Positions 1 to 15,000 of a DNA stretch of 64,000 bases are shown here, piece by piece; position 1 is the stretch's first letter, and every line of letters begins with the position of its first letter. The notes under the pieces were generated by a model. It made no database searches, had not been told where the DNA came from, and saw nothing but the letters and a program-made list of their open reading frames with translations. The stretch is taken from the NCBI GenBank assembly GCA_907165065.1, contig OU015534.1:11043686-11107685 (forward strand), read 5' to 3'. Both the position numbers and the translations under genes were made by a program. Source of the DNA: Caprimulgus europaeus (taxonomy: Eukaryota; Chordata; Aves; Caprimulgiformes; Caprimulgidae).

Positions 1-3000
1 AGGACCGGTTGCATGCCCAGCTGACTTTGGGGATGTGAAAGACATTCAGTGCTGAAAGCAAGTGCAGGGGAAGGAGCTGACCATCAGAGAGTGGATGCTG
101 TGCTTTCATGGCACGGCTGCCCAGCCAAAGAAGGTCCAACCACATCTTCAGAGATGCCAGTACGTGTTGAACTTTGACACCTAAGAAGATCTGGACTGTT
201 GAAGAGGCATCATCCTCCTTCAACTCTCCTCTCCTTTGAAATCACTAAAAGTAGTATATTTTTAAGCTGGTAACTGATGTATTTTTTTCAAGCTGATTCA
301 TTAAAGTTTAAGAACCTGATTGCACATCCTTTCCTCTTAGGTCAGTGTCAGGGCAAATGTATTGCAGGGGCCTCCTTCCTACATGGATTATTTATGTGGG
401 AATGTGTAGGACCTGCATGTGTACTCAACAGCCACTGGTTGGGAACTCTGCATGTAGATGCGCTGTCCCTGAGCAGTGTTGGTCTGCGGTTGTTTGCAAC
501 AGCCTGATCTTGGGGTCCCATTTCTGGGTTGGAGATATGGAGGGAATGGTGACAGAAGCAACCATCAGGGCTTCATAATGTTTAAATTTTAAGCACATGG
601 GTGCTGCTTGATGACTGCATGAGCTTGTTGACTGCTTGATGACTGCTTGTTGCTTGTGTGGCCGTTTCCCCAGCCTGGCTGGCCAGCACCAACATAGTCC
701 ATGACAACCATGGTGTATCTGTGCCTGCTGTATCTGCAGGTGGTGATTGAGTCTCCTGCCTGATCGTGGGGTCCCTCATGGTTGGGTGGCCCTGGCCCCA
801 GGCAAAAGCGCTCCCAGTACACCAGGGTCATTCCTCGTGGTTGCTCATCTGTTCTTGTGCTTTGTCAGCCTGGACCAGCCAGGCATTTCGTGCATGTGGC
901 TGCTACTTCCCATTTAAGAGATGGTCTCTAAAAACCAAGTGCTGCTTTATTTATTTAATTTTATTTAATTTATTTTAGGGCTGAGTTCAGCTAGGCAAGT
1001 TTGCAGTTTCTCTGGGTTCTGTTGATTGACATTGTGTTTGAACACCATATTCAAAGCTAATACTTCTTGCAGATGCTGAGATAAGTATCTGTAAATCTTT
1101 GCATTTACCATTATCCCCAATTTTCTTGTGCAGTGCCTGCTGTCACCGTATAAGGGTATTTATCGTGCACATAATCTGATTGGAAAATAAGACTTTGAAA
1201 CAGAAAGGAAAATACACATTTCAGGTGGTGTTAGAAATGTCAGTTGTGGATGCTTAAACAGTCCTGATTGCCTCCAGGCTTTGGGGCATTTGGGTTTTCA
1301 GCTCCCTATTGTTAGATCTAAAGCTGCTTATTGGAGTCCGAACAGGTTAGAAAGACATCTTGTTCTTCAGATCCTCAGAAGTTGGCCTCTCCCCCACCAC
1401 AGGGGATGGCCTTCTTACATCCCAGCCAGTCAGGTTTTAACCCTTGGCTTAGACGACGCAGGGCTGAACAAAGAACCGCTGCTTTCAGATGGAGCAGAAT
1501 AAAAAGCTATTATTTCATAGTAATACTCTGCTCTTCCCCTCCAAGGATTTCCTAAGGACTTTACAAATATTAAGGCCTGGGCAGTCACCCCTGTGACTGA
1601 GAGCCAGAGAAATGGCTGTGTGTGGGCATCTGAAGGGTTGAACACAAGGCATAACCCCTGTGCTGAGCTAGTTTTAAGCCTTGAGGTTCCCTGTGCATTT
1701 TATACCTATAAGAGGCCAAGGTGTGGCAGAACGATGAGGGCATTTGAGGCCAGAAGGGCCTCCTGATTTGCAGTGCTTTGTACCTATTTCTTGTCCTTGT
1801 TCCAGCTCCTTGGCCCTTTCCAGTCATTGCTGGGTCTTGCATTGGGCTGGTGGTTGTGGGATCAAGGATGCTCTCCCCACAGACTGGACGAACTCCTTCA
1901 TGCCATCCCTCCAGCAGGGAAGAGGGAAGGATGTCAGTGTTCACTTAGACACCACTGTGAGGGTGGTGGAAATCCAGCTGATGTTTCCTGGGCTGGTTAT
2001 ACCCAACCGTCTGCCTCTGCTACCATCACAGTGTAAGGTGGGTTATGGGGTGGGATTGAGGTGTCTTTGTTGGAGGTAGTTGTTTGCAGCCCCATGTCCT
2101 GGTGGTGGGAGGAGAAATGGAGGAATGGAAGGGTCTTCCCTCTAATATCTGGTGCTGTCATTGAGCAGGTTAGACCCCATCTCAAGTTAAAGACAGGAAC
2201 TCCTGTTACCAGTGAGACTGAGAGTCCTTGCTCTTTCATCCATCCTTTCCTGCCTTTGGGCTCCTCTAGGGCACAAATAGGAGCTGGTTTAGGTTGTGGG
2301 TTTTTCTTCCCCCACCTCCTCTTCAATTGCTCCTTAAAATTGGTACCTCCAGGTGTGTTGTGGACTCTCAGCTTGGCATCTGGCATGTTCTGCCCAGCTT
2401 GGGGCTGGCTGTTGCTGTTGGTTGCAGTTGAGTTGAGCAATGCTGAGGACCTGCTGTTCCTGTGGATGTGGGTACCACTGCAGAGCGAGCATGAGGCACT
2501 GCCCTTTTTGCTCACACATCTGTAAAAGCTGCCCCTGGCCGGCATCCCGAATGGGTGGGTGGATGGATGGATGGATCAGATGCTGTTTTCTCCTTCAAAC
2601 AGTGACAATAAGTCTCTTTCCTTTGCGGGGACAATTAGTTTCTTTCCTTTGTGAGAAGTTTGGTTGGAAGGGGCTGACCTCTCTCCGTGGAAGGAGAGCC
2701 CTTGTCCCTTGTGTCCCTGGGAGAAGCCGCAGCATGGACCGTTTATGGTTTTTCCTTTTAACACAGTGACGGCAGCTTTGTTTTCTACATTTAGTTTGCA
2801 TCTAAGACCAGGACACAGCTCATGCTGTGTCCCTGATCCAGTGTTTAAAGCTTTGCTGTGATTTAAGTTTGGCCTGGACCCTGCAGGGTTTAGCTTAATT
2901 TTTAAAGCTCTCAATGTGAATAATTCCTCACTGAATGCAGATCGCAAGAGGGGATATTGATTTAAAGCTTTAAAGCTGGTGGTTATGGATTAAGGGGAAA

Positions 3001-6000
3001 AAAAAAAAGGAAAGAAGGAGATTTACTGTAGTCAGAGCTGGTTGCCTAAATGTTAGTCCCTTACAGACAGTCTTCTGCTGAGCTACGTGTGGGCGCAGCA
3101 AGGGAGCCTGGTGAATTTTAGTTTTAAATTGTTGGCTGCTGAGAATCAGCCCTGGGATATACTCGACTGCAATTCCTCATGCCAGGGCAGCATTTGCTGT
3201 GTGGGTATGGACATCGCTGTGGAGTTGCAGCAGCTGACCCAAACCCTTCTCCAGGCGTGGGGGATCGGAGGGAGGATGCTCTGGGTCGGGGTGATGCTGC
3301 TGTACGTCTCCATACAGGGGTGTAGCCAGGACAGCAAGTGGGGAGCAGTCAGGGGAACAGGGGTGTAGGGGCTCGAAAAGAGAATGATGGGAAAAGAAGC
3401 TTTGGTACAGGCGATGCTACAGAAGATGGAGAGAATTAAAGGCAGGGAGTATGTCCAGTTAGCAGGCAGGGCTCTCGGGTCACTAACGCTGGTTATTTGG
3501 ATTTCAAAGAGGATCCTATTAGCCAGTGTGGCAGAGAACCATTAATCAGTGGGGCGGGAGGCAGGAGCTCAGGCTGGCCAGAGAAATCAGTTTCCAGTGC
3601 CCTTGATGTCCTGCTGGGCTGGCGCAGCAGAGCATCCTGCACAATGATGGGTTTGTCTCGGACCAGACGCTTGCAGCCAGAGGCACTGGGCAGGATGGGG
3701 AACGCCGAGCCCCTCTGCCAGTGATCAGCAGAGGGGTACAAGGACATCATGTCCACTCGGACTCCTTTGCAAAATCCCATCTTGCTGCTGCTGTCCCAGG
3801 AGGTGTTGCTGAGCTGCTCTTCCTAACGAGTACAAAAGCCAAGTTCCTTACTTTGGCAAGTGCTTCATTAAAAGTTTCTTGTCGCTATCCCACAAGCACT
3901 AAATGGGATTTGGAAGAGGATTTGGGGGGTGGGAAACAGTGTTTCCAGGTGTGGCTGTTTGTGATCCCTTGGAAACAGAATCTCCAGCCTGCCTTTTTGT
4001 TACATCAGGAATTTTCAGATGTGCCAGGGAGCGATTTTTAAAGGAGCTTTAAGCACAGGACCTGAAGTCCCGCTGAAAGTTTGTGCCGCAGCCTTGTTCT
4101 CCAAGCCTGGTGCTAGAACCTCTTTATGAAAGAGGCCTCTGACTGTTTGGAAGAGCCATTTGCTGTACAAAGATGCCATAAATAATGCAGGAGACTTGTG
4201 AGTTGTCAGAGAAGGATTGCTTAGATAAAATTAAGATATGGACATGGTAGTTGAATCTGGAACAAAATTGATTTGGCAGTTTTTCCCCAAGATAAGTGTC
4301 CAAAACCTCCTTGCTTGCAGTATTTACATTTTTTGACAAAAACTGCTTATCTGGGGTTTGATCTAACACTTCCTTTGTATTCAAATCCCCCAAATGCCAT
4401 TAGGAGTAATATATTTGCCAACAATTGTTATATCCAAACTCCAGAAACCCCAGTAATTTGTTCTTCCACATTTAGATTTAAACCCCTAGTCTGACCCGTT
4501 CAGACTTTGTAGGGACTGATAAGCAGAGCTTTAAAAAAAGGGCAATAAAAATGGTCTTGTGTACAAATAATGGCCATTGCTCCGAGAAACTTGATCGAAA
4601 TCAGCAAGATCAAGTCTCTGGCTGAACTGAGCATGCTTAAAATCTGTAATTGTCTGGCTTTTTGTCTGCAGGATGGATTTATAAGAAAAAGGAGAACCCA
4701 AGCCTGCTATTTCAACACCCCTGGAATTCATGAGTAGAGCTGGGTTTCAGAGACTCCTCTGCCTTGTTTTGGCCAAGTCCTTAAAATGGAAAGCTGGAGA
4801 TTAACATAGTAGGCCTGGGGTCATCTCGTTGCAGAATATATAGTCTCAGACACACAGGATCTTTTTCTTCAAATGTCCCTTCTGGTTGTGATGTTTGAGC
4901 CTTTGCTTTGCTCCCTGGCGAAGAGCAGCGTTAATCATAGGACTGGAATTTGTGACTTAACCAAAGAGGCGTTTTAATGCTTTTCCTGTCATTGATCAGC
5001 GGGCTGGAAGCCACTGTCTCGGTGGCATTGTCATGTTGACCTCTGTGATGGTGCTTGATGGGTTCCCAGTCCTCCTGAGTGCCTCTCAGCCCAGGAATGC
5101 CTTCCAGCGTGCCTGCCTTTCTCCTTTTGGAAGGGATGCTCTGAACTTGTACCCCCCCAGAACGACAGAAAAGGGGCTTTTTGTGCAGCCTGCAAAGGGC
5201 TCTTCTGTCTGCAGCAGGGCACAGCGAGAGACCTTCCTTCTGAATCTTTACTGCTAGAACAAAAAAAAAAGCCCTTGCATCAGAACTTGCTATTTATATT
5301 TCTAGCTCTGAGACTCCTCAGCTGCATTATTAATGAAGCGTTTACCAATTAAGATAGATGAGTCTGCTCTTGAGGGTGTTTGTTAAGGTAAGGTGCCTTA
5401 TTAGCATATCTGATAGATACAGTGCCAGGTGCTGATTAAAACCTCGACTCCCTAGGGACAGAAGTCTTGAGGAAATAAGGTGGAGAAAGTTGTCCCATTT
5501 CCTGGCTTTGGCCGTGCAGGGAGCAGGAAGAGGAGCTCAGCATCTCTCCCCAGAGGCACATCCCAGACCTTGTGAGCAGCTTGAAACGGGCACAGGGAGG
5601 AAATTAATCAGCTTGGATCAGAAATTCCAATAGTTGGAGCGATGCAAGTGTGATTAATGCCTCCTGAACGCAAGAGGTGGAAAGACGCTGGGTTTGCTGC
5701 TCTTGCAAGGCTAGCAGTCTGTCAGGCGAGGAATTTGTTTCTGACGTTGACCCTACGGATTTCGGAGGTCTGGAATTGATGCTTGCCCACATTACAGCGT
5801 TTCGGCAGCTTGCTAAATTAAGTTTGCAGGCAAAATGATGCTGCAAGGTGCAGTCAGCCCACATATGAAAGCAATTTCCCTTTGAAACGGCACTAAGGAG
5901 GGCGACCAGAAGAGAAACGAGATCATCTTTAGGTCTCTCGTGACCTGCAAGAGTTGAGAAGTGTGTATTTGCTTTCTGTTTTTATTATAATATGGCAAAG

Positions 6001-9000
6001 GAACTATACTGCAGGCTTTAATGATCTGCATGTGAAGAACATCTTAAAATAGACTTAAGATCTTCTTGGAACATACATATGTGTTTATAATTTTATGGCT
6101 ATAAAAATATATATTTACTGAATACACGTACTTTGTTTCTCCATCTGCTAAATATAGTCACGTATGAAAGTTATATAGAAAATGTAATTTTCCCCCTAAT
6201 TATCTCACTGTCAGTCTGCTTCAATTTCAGCATCGGCAGAGGCGAGGAGTGAGTTGAGATGGGCGCTGTCATGCTGCCGAGCGGGTGTCTGGAAGCGGTT
6301 TGCCTGAGGATAGGGATTACTGGAGGCGGGGTTGGTGGCACCAGCTATTATTAAGATTTGCCCAGCGAGATAAGACCCTGTTTTCAGTTTTGCTTGTGAT
6401 TTTGTCAGGGTTTTAACCATTCACACTTTTGACTTCCATGCTGAATGTCTGCCTCAAACTGTTTGATTTTAAGGGGAAAAAAATAAGTGTAAAATGGTCC
6501 TGCCATTTTGGAGAGCAAGCTTGGGGAAGAATGTTGGTTTTGCCCTGCTGAAGAAGTTGGAGGAGCTTTTCTTGGAGCTTGCTGTGAAGCTCAGTGCAAA
6601 AGGCAGGGGGAGGAGGTGCCCATTTTGTGAGACGCCTTTGGCATCGCTCTGCAAACGTGGCCAAACCAATGAAAAGTTGGAATTTGCATGCGCTCAGCAG
6701 AGATTTCTTTGATTCCAGCGGCTGGTAATTACCCGAGTCCCTTCACAATGGACAAGGCTCCTTCCCACATGGCTCCCCGAGGAGGCAGCGCTGGACACCG
6801 GCCATCCCCAGCCAGTGACTCCCTGGGGCTCGCTGCACCAGAGCAGGCTTTTCCTCTGATAGCTGCTTTGGGGAGCAGACACAGAGCAGGGAGCTTGTCC
6901 CTTATCACGGCTGGGCAGGCAGGTGGGACTGGGGCTGGCAGGGAACACGGGAAAATAGAGATGCTCTAGGGAAGGGGTGGGGATAGCGACCGGAGGAAAG
7001 AGTCCTTCCAGGGCCAGGAAAAAGCATGGAATGGCATTGTGCAACAGGGACACACTAGGTCAGTTTGTCTCACTCTGGTATTTCCTAATTGTGTAGCTTG
7101 GGTAACGGCCCTTCGCCGGGTGCTGTGTCCCCAGCGTGCAGTTGTTGCAGAGGTCTGCAGAGATGTTTGCGCCATGTTTGGAAGATCAGCAGATGGTTTC
7201 TCTAAAGGCAGCCCGAAGTGTAGCTGTTACTAAAATCAGGTTTTACAATAACCGCAAGCACTTCAAAAAAAGGATCGTTCCTCTTACAAACCCCAGCTCA
7301 AACAGTCACTTTATTTTAAAATAAATACACTTCTGTAGTGTCTGCAGTTGGGCCTGGCTGGAGAGCCTGGAGGCTGCCTTGTGGAAAGTGCCACAATGCT
7401 CGTTTGTTTTTTTTTCATTTTTGGAGTGTTTTGCTGAGAAGGAAGGAGCCAGGGAGCCAGCAGAGCCGTCCCTGCGTAGTTTCTGGGATGGGGTCCTCTA
7501 CATTCCTGTTTCCCCTCTGCTGGGCTTGGAGCAGGAATTTGGAGAGCCCTGAGAAACCAGTCATCAGCAGTGTCTCTCCAGACAAGAGGCTGTTGAAGAA
7601 AATCCTGTCTCTTTGTTGTTTATTCTTGTCTGCTTATCTGGGACCCCATCACTGATGGATGTGTGCTCTCATGATTCATTCTGCAGCAGAATGAGTGGGT
7701 CAGTCGGGCTGTCTTGGACCTCCTGCTTCCCGACTTGCTGGTGTCCAGTGATGGCGGTGTGGCAGGACATGCTGCTCTCTGTGACAGTGTGGGAAGACAC
7801 CATTGCAGATGTGATGAAGCTCCAGAAATGACCATGGTCACTCCAGCACACAAAGGGAGGTTTCACATTTACACCCATAAATGCCAAGAAGGATCCTGCT
7901 TCTTGGATTTGAACTGATGCTGCGTCCAGCTGCCAGAGAAAGAAATTATAGCCATGGGAAGTGCAAATGTAGCAATGGATCGGCTTCAAACAGTGTTAGT
8001 GGGTTTTCCTTTCACAACTGCAGTGTGCTATCAAAGGAGCATCATGGTAAAGGGCTGCCTGCATGCTGCTTTGGCCCATCTTCCCCTGCCATGTGTGTGC
8101 CATGACGGGGTTGGATGTTTGTGGGAGCAGGTTGTTCCTGTGTTTGAGACAAGTTTCTTTCCTTGAGGATGTGATTTACCGAGAGGCAGCAGGAAGAAGA
8201 GTTTGTGGGGGACAGCCTGTGTGAAATGGGGCCGCATTGTGGTCTTCCAGCTCTCCCCATGGGAGCTGGGTGGCTGGCGTGCTTGACCATGTTTTCAAGA
8301 AGGATTCCTTGTAAGCGTTTGAGGAACATTTGCTCTAAATTCACAATCAAATTCTTTCTTCTGTTGTACAAAAATGCTACCAATGAAAATAGACAAGCCC
8401 TCTGGGTCATTTCCAGATGCCCTTAGTGAGGCAGAAGTGTTTATTTTTTATGGGCCAATTTTTGTAGTCTACCAGAACGTCTTGTACTGTCTAATGCCGC
8501 ATGGAGCAATAGCTCTGCAGAGTGTGTTTAATAAGAGCGATGTACTCTCAGGGATATTCAAATCAGAGTTAGTCTCCTTCCATGTATGCACTCGATTGTG
8601 TGTGTTATAAAACATCTGGGTCCAAAATTGCACTGAAGAAATGAAACGGCCAAGTCAACCTGAAAGTTGTACCAGGGCTTTGCCTGGGGAATCACCGTGT
8701 GCAGCCCTTTCCTGTGCTGCAGGGACCTTGAGCAGATGGCCTGGCTTTTTTTTCTTCTTTTCTTCCTCCTCACGATATGCAAGTCAGGAGTAAAAATCAG
8801 CTTTGAATTTTGTGTCAGCATGAGGAACTGCAAGTCAAAAAGGGGCTCTCTGGCCGCAGTTCCACAGCTGCGTAGGAGGTGAAGAGCCCATCGCTTTCCT
8901 GTCTCTGCATCCTCCCTTCTGCTGCAGTTCTTGGCTTTACTTCCCAGATCTGGACCGCCTGTTGCTGGTGGTGCTGGAGCAGTGGTGGGTGGTGTGGGAG

Positions 9001-12000
9001 GAGGCTGGCAGCAGCAGCTCCACCACAGCATCCCGGCTGTCTTGCGTGCCTCCAGCCCAAGTCCTTGCATTTCAAAGGACTCTCCCCTGCTTTGGGGCTT
9101 CTTGTACGTTCCACCTGAGCTCTGACCTGCTGGGCAGGCAGCTAAGTGTCACGTCTCCAAGGTGAGAACAGTGGTAGATGGCTAGGGAAGAGTATACACA
9201 CGAGGAAGGCTTGTGTAGATGCTTCTTTAGAGCCCTTGGTGTGAGCTTCCTTGCCACTGGACATATTCCTGGCAAGGCTTTTCTGTCAGCCCCATCGTGA
9301 GGCATGGGATTGTTCCTATTCAGAAAGACCCTTGTTGGTCCTCTCTCCTCTTCCTGGGTTCTCTGCACATTAACTACAGGAAGGGAGAGCAATGTGACAT
9401 GCAGAGGCTGGAGGACTGTGCTGCTGTGTTGGGTTTGGCAGTTGTGGCACCAAAGGCTGGAACACAGTCTTGCTGCTTCTTTTTGACCTTAAAACCAAAA
9501 TTTTCCTTCATGGATGAGCATGTAGGGGAATGATCCTCAAGATTTAACCTTTCCAGTAGGAAATCTGTTCAACAGTGACTTTCATCGATGGCCACTGTCC
9601 TTCGGTCATGTCCCTGACAGCTCCATTTCCTTGTCTGGCGTGGCTTGGTTAGAAGACTTTGCTGCAGAGATGGAAGAGGGCTGTAAGCAGCTCCATCTCG
9701 CTGAAGGAGCTGTCAGAAAAAGCAGCTGTCAGGGAACCGCGGTGCTTTCTCTGTCTTTGCTGTGTCAAGGAAAGGCAGACCAAGAGTTTGGCTTTAAGGG
9801 TTTCTGAAATTACTCTTTGCAGGCTGAGGGAACATCTTCCCCCTGGCTTGGAAAGGCAGTGGGTTGTGTTTTAGACAAAACCTGTTCAGTGCGGGTGGCA
9901 TTGCACTACATTCTAGAGGGAAACCAGCCACCTCCTGTTTTAAATAAGGATGGGAGATGCAGTGGGAATCGGCCCTGGAGCAGGCTGCTCGATCTCGGCG
10001 TGGGCAGTTTGCCTGTGAAGTGTGTCAGTGTGGGTGAGGGAGCCAGGAGGGACTGAGAAGCTCATGTCCAACGCTCAGTAGGATTGTTCCCTTGGTGCTG
10101 CACCAGTAATTTGAAAGACATCTGAATCACTTGCTGTAACCTGCTTGTGGATGCTTTAAAGCATGGCTAAGCCCTTTCCAATGTGGCTTTCTGAAGCGAC
10201 CGAGTCCCAAGGATCCAAGACCCTTGTCCTGTTCTCCTTTTCTCTGTACACTCTCAGGCTATTTCTGTGCACCTGGGACAGGCTGTGTCTGCAAAGAGCT
10301 GGGCTGAAGCCTGAGCTATTCTAGTCAGTGCTGGTAGGCTTGGGACTCCTGAAGGGATGTCTCGTGCTCTTGTACACACTGTGTGTGCTTCATGGGGGTG
10401 CTGTGAGGAGCAAACAAAATGATGGGCTGACCAGAAAAAGCATTTCCCCAGGATGGCAACACCTGGGTTCTCCCATCCCATGGCTGATGCACTAGGAACC
10501 AAGAACCTTTCTCTGTGCTTGTACATCCAAACCATGCTCTCCTCATTCAGCAGGAGAAGGAGATAGATCGAGGTCCTGCTGGGGGAAGCAGGAGAACTTG
10601 CTGCTGAAACAGATCCCTGTACCAGCGCAGTACAACTCCAGATTGTACTGCTTTGCTCTAATTAATAATACACAGGTGGCACAATGGACCATGCACAGCC
10701 CTGCCCAACCATGCAGCTATGTCTGCAGTGTGTCATGGTGGAGATGGGTCTTTTCTTGCCTGTGCAGCTGATAGGAAGGAGCTCTGCTAACTCTTTCAAA
10801 GAATCAAGTTTTGGTGTGACTGCCTCGCTTGGGAGACAAGCCCACCCTTCGGTCTGATCCACTTGCGCTCATGTCTGTACGGACTGTCTGCAGAAGCAAA
10901 GGTGGTGCAGAGCATGGGATGGAGTTGGTGTGCCAGCAAACGTCCCAGAAGACTTCACACCACTTTTAGAGGGACTTAGTGCTCACTATAGCAAGAAACT
11001 GGGCAGTACATCCTATCCTTGGCCTCAGGCTGGTTTTTGTGCTGCTTAGTTGGTGTGTGCTGAAGCTAAACTTAACAATGTGGACAGAAATCATATGGGC
11101 TGTGGTGAGACTGTGCTTTATCATGCAGTGTAGGTACAGGCAAGGGCTTTCTTCAGGAGCTGGATCGTTGAGTAGCACTTGAAGGAGAAAATATTTGTGC
11201 TGAGCCCTGGTGCTGGATCCTCTGTTCTGAACAAGCCTTGCAATTGTCTTTATTTTTTGTGTGTTTGTCTGCAGAGTGAGAGTGATAATTAATGCAGAAT
11301 TGCTCTCCTGGGTTCTGGCAAAGCCAAGACTAATTTTCCAAAGTCAGCTCAGAAGCCCTGAAAGCGCAGTTTTAGGCAGGGCTGTGGGTCTAACATTGCT
11401 CTGTTTGGCTTCTGCTGCTTTGATTGTCAAACATCACTTGAAGCTTTTTGGTCAGCATTAAAGTGAGAGCATCAGTCTAAACTGAGGAAGTCCTGGACTG
11501 AAGATGATTACATTTTCCAAAAGATTACCTTAGCTTGACCTTGGAAGAGGGGGATGGTAAGCATCAAATGTATATATTTCCAATGCAGCTTTTCATTTTT
11601 AACTTCTTTCAAACAGGCTTTTTTCCTTTATAGATTGTTCTTTCCGCAGTGTTTTTCAAGTGCACCAATCATTTCCTAATGAGACAAACAACTTCAGCCT
11701 GCTCCTTAAAATACCCCAGTGAGGCCCAGGCGGAACATTATCCCAGCTTTGCAGTCGGGGAAGCCAAAGCCCAAAGAGGGCAAGAGCTTGATTTCAGAGG
11801 TGCCACGCAGTCGTGATCCTCAATACAAGCAGTGGAAACTGGGGTTGTTTTCAGCAGCGTTGAGTCTCTGGTCCCCGTGAGCCGGGTGCAAGACTGGAGC
11901 TGAAGCTCCAAAGCTCTCGCCCAAGAGCTGTTCGCCAGGAAAATGCTCCTCTTGGAGAAGCACTGGGGTGTTTGGTGGAAGGAACTGTGTCCAGGACTGA

Positions 12001-15000
12001 CGTGGGCTGGCTGGGTTGCTGCCACATCACCTCCCTGGCAGCGTGGAGCAACGGCGAGAGGGATGCTCGGAGGCTGCCAGCCGGTGGGACTGGGGAGAGG
12101 TGGGTGTTGCAGGAGGGGGCCTGGGTTCTTTGACAGAGCTGAGACCACACAATGGCTGGTGGTTTTGCTTGTGTCTCTGGAGCGGAGGGGGGTGATGAGA
12201 TACATACCGCTCACATGCCTGTGCTCTGGCTTGATGTGGTCTTGCCGAGCGAATCAAAGCTTTTGCTTTGAAGGCGGCGGAGGGGGAAGGGACCGCCTTT
12301 GTTCTGCGCTTTGGAGAGCACTGGAAATCCTTCAGCCCAGAAGACTACACCCTTCATTACCCTCTGGGTTATTGGCCCCAGATTGGAAGTATGTCTCTGT
12401 CATGTGAAGTATTTGATTATTTATACAGTTAATGTTTAACAGAGTTGGAGTATTAGAATTAAACAGGAGACGAGCTTCCAACTTTGCATGGTTAAGGGCT
12501 AATAAAACTTCTCTGATCCAGTGTTGTCCTTTCACCAGAGGGGATTTTTTTTCATTAGCTTTGGAGTGTTAAAAAGAGATCTTCTGTATTTGAGGCAGAT
12601 TGATCTGTTGGCTTCAGACAAAGTGAACGTGCAAAAGAGTCAGCTTAAATATCCAGTCGGAGCACATGCAGGCGGATGAAAATTTCAAGGTGCGTTTAAT
12701 TGATGTCCTAAATGGAAGTAGATGGCTTCAGCAGCATCTGCCTTGGAGGCTGCATGATGTCTGCAGCCAGTTCTGGGTGCAAAGGAGAAGAATGCAGGCT
12801 GGGTGAATAATGGACTGGAAGATGGAGGGTGACCAGAGGCTGGGCTGACCAGTGTTGGCTTTGCTGCTTGCACCAGCCTCCTCCATGCTGTTTCAACTGT
12901 CCACCCTCTGCAGGACAGCCTGGAAGTGTCACCTGGTGACCTTTCAATCATCATGTCATCACATCTGGAGGGATAGAATTCCCTAAGTGTTTGACATGGT
13001 GATTGCAAAGGTGTGTCTAGGGCAGCCCCTGGGGCTGGTGTGGTTGAGGGGACAGCAGTTAAGGCTGCCTGAGGTTAACAGAACTTGTGATAGGAATGAT
13101 GTAGCAATGGGTTTCGGTTTAATTTCTTTTTAGTTTAGATTACTCAGACTTATGGGTCTGGTGGTGTCTCCCCCCAACACACTTCATACCCATTGTCCAA
13201 ATCCAGCAACATCTCTTGGTGGCACAGAGCTCTCAAAGCTGCACTTCTTACTGTTACACGACTGGAGATGGTGAGGATGCTAACATGGGTTTTCATAATT
13301 TCATTAAGGGGAAGGCTGAGGGATAAGGGCTTTGTGGCATCCTAGAGGTCCCATAGGTTACAGTGGTTGTGACTACTGCAGAGGTTCCTCAGTGCTGTGG
13401 CTCAGCATTGCTCACTTAAAAATCAGGTTTATTTTTAGTAAACCACCAGGACTGAAGGCAGACATGACTGCAAACTCGCTGCTTGTATTTTAGGTGTCCC
13501 GGTTATCTGCTGTACATTTTCTTTCCCTCTTATCTCCCATGCAGTCCTGCCTGCACAAAATCCCAGTGTACTGGGAATATAACTTGCTTCTACTCTGGCC
13601 TGGCTTACCAATGTGATTGATAACTCATGTTATGCTGGCAACAACCATTTTTAATCCTTTCCTTATGACTGGAGAAACAAGGGGGAATGTATGAGAGTAA
13701 GGCTGTTGGAGCGGCTGTTGCATGGATGGAAGGTCCACAGATGACGTTTCGCCTTTGCGAATGTACTTCGTGAGCATGATGGGAACTCTGCTCCTTGTCT
13801 GTCATCCTTCCAACCATTGCTCCTCACTGTAGATGACGTGAGAAACTGTGCTGAAGTGTTTTGTGCCTCCAGTTCCACCTGTGAGCATCACCTGCTTGTA
13901 GGCTGGATGGAGTGAGACTCTGCTTTCACGTCAAGGGCGTGATCCATGAGAGCAGGCTGTAGACCATGCTTTCAGACATGTTCATCACTAAGATGCACTT
14001 AACTTTTATTTTTAAATTTCTATTTTAATTTACATTTCACCTGCTAGGTCCCAGATTTGGTGCTTCCTCCCCTCGAAGGCAGCTGAGTCCTCAACCTGCT
14101 GTACAAGCCTGTGGGGTTCCCACCTCCTGCAGGGGAAATGCAGTGTGGAATTGGGCTCCAAGGGGAAACAGCAAGTGGAAAGTGTAACCCAGTGTAGAAG
14201 TATTTTTGTTTTGGTTTGGTTTTTTTTAAAGACAAGTGGCAACCTCCTGTCCCTCTGCTGCCCTGTGCACTCCTTATCTATTTCAGATTTTAATAAATTT
14301 CTTGTTTATCTTGAGGAAGCAAATTAATAAGTAAGGGCAGTTGCTCTTCAGAGAGAGAGGCTGCTGAGGGCTGCAGTCGTTTCAGTTGAGCGTGTGTTGT
14401 CGTCACAGGGACTGTTGACTGTTGAGGTGGGCACATTGGTGTCAGAGCCAGTAAAATATGATCATTCCCTGTGTGCAAGTGTTGGTGTAAAGTCTTGCAA
14501 GTAGGTCTCCAAGCAAGGGCTCAGGGAAGAGTGGAGCTGATCTTGCTCGGAGCTTTGGGCCTCCTGTCTCCTTCAGCTCTGGCTAAGTTTGAAACCCAGC
14601 ATGCCTGGACAGACACGTCTGCCCTGTGCATCACTGGGCAATCCCAATGTTGCTCTTCCAGGTGAGCATCATCATTCCATGTGTGGTGCTGGTCAGGTCT
14701 CAGCCCTCCTTACATGCTGGAAACCCATAGCTGCATCCCTCAGACACCCACCCGAGGTGATGCTGTGTTTGGTATCGAGTTGGCCTGGCCCTGAGCACTG
14801 TACATACCCCTTCTATGGGAACATGAAGGTGATGGTGGAGCCTGGCTGTGTGTGCATCAGAGTGATGTTAACAACACCAAACAACTAAACCTGAGTGCTC
14901 AGAAGCCCTGAGCCGCAGTGAGAATGGTCAGATCTGCTTAAAAGGTTAGGAGCTTTGGGGAGAAAACTGAGTTTCATTTCTGCACCTTTCTGTGTGGTTT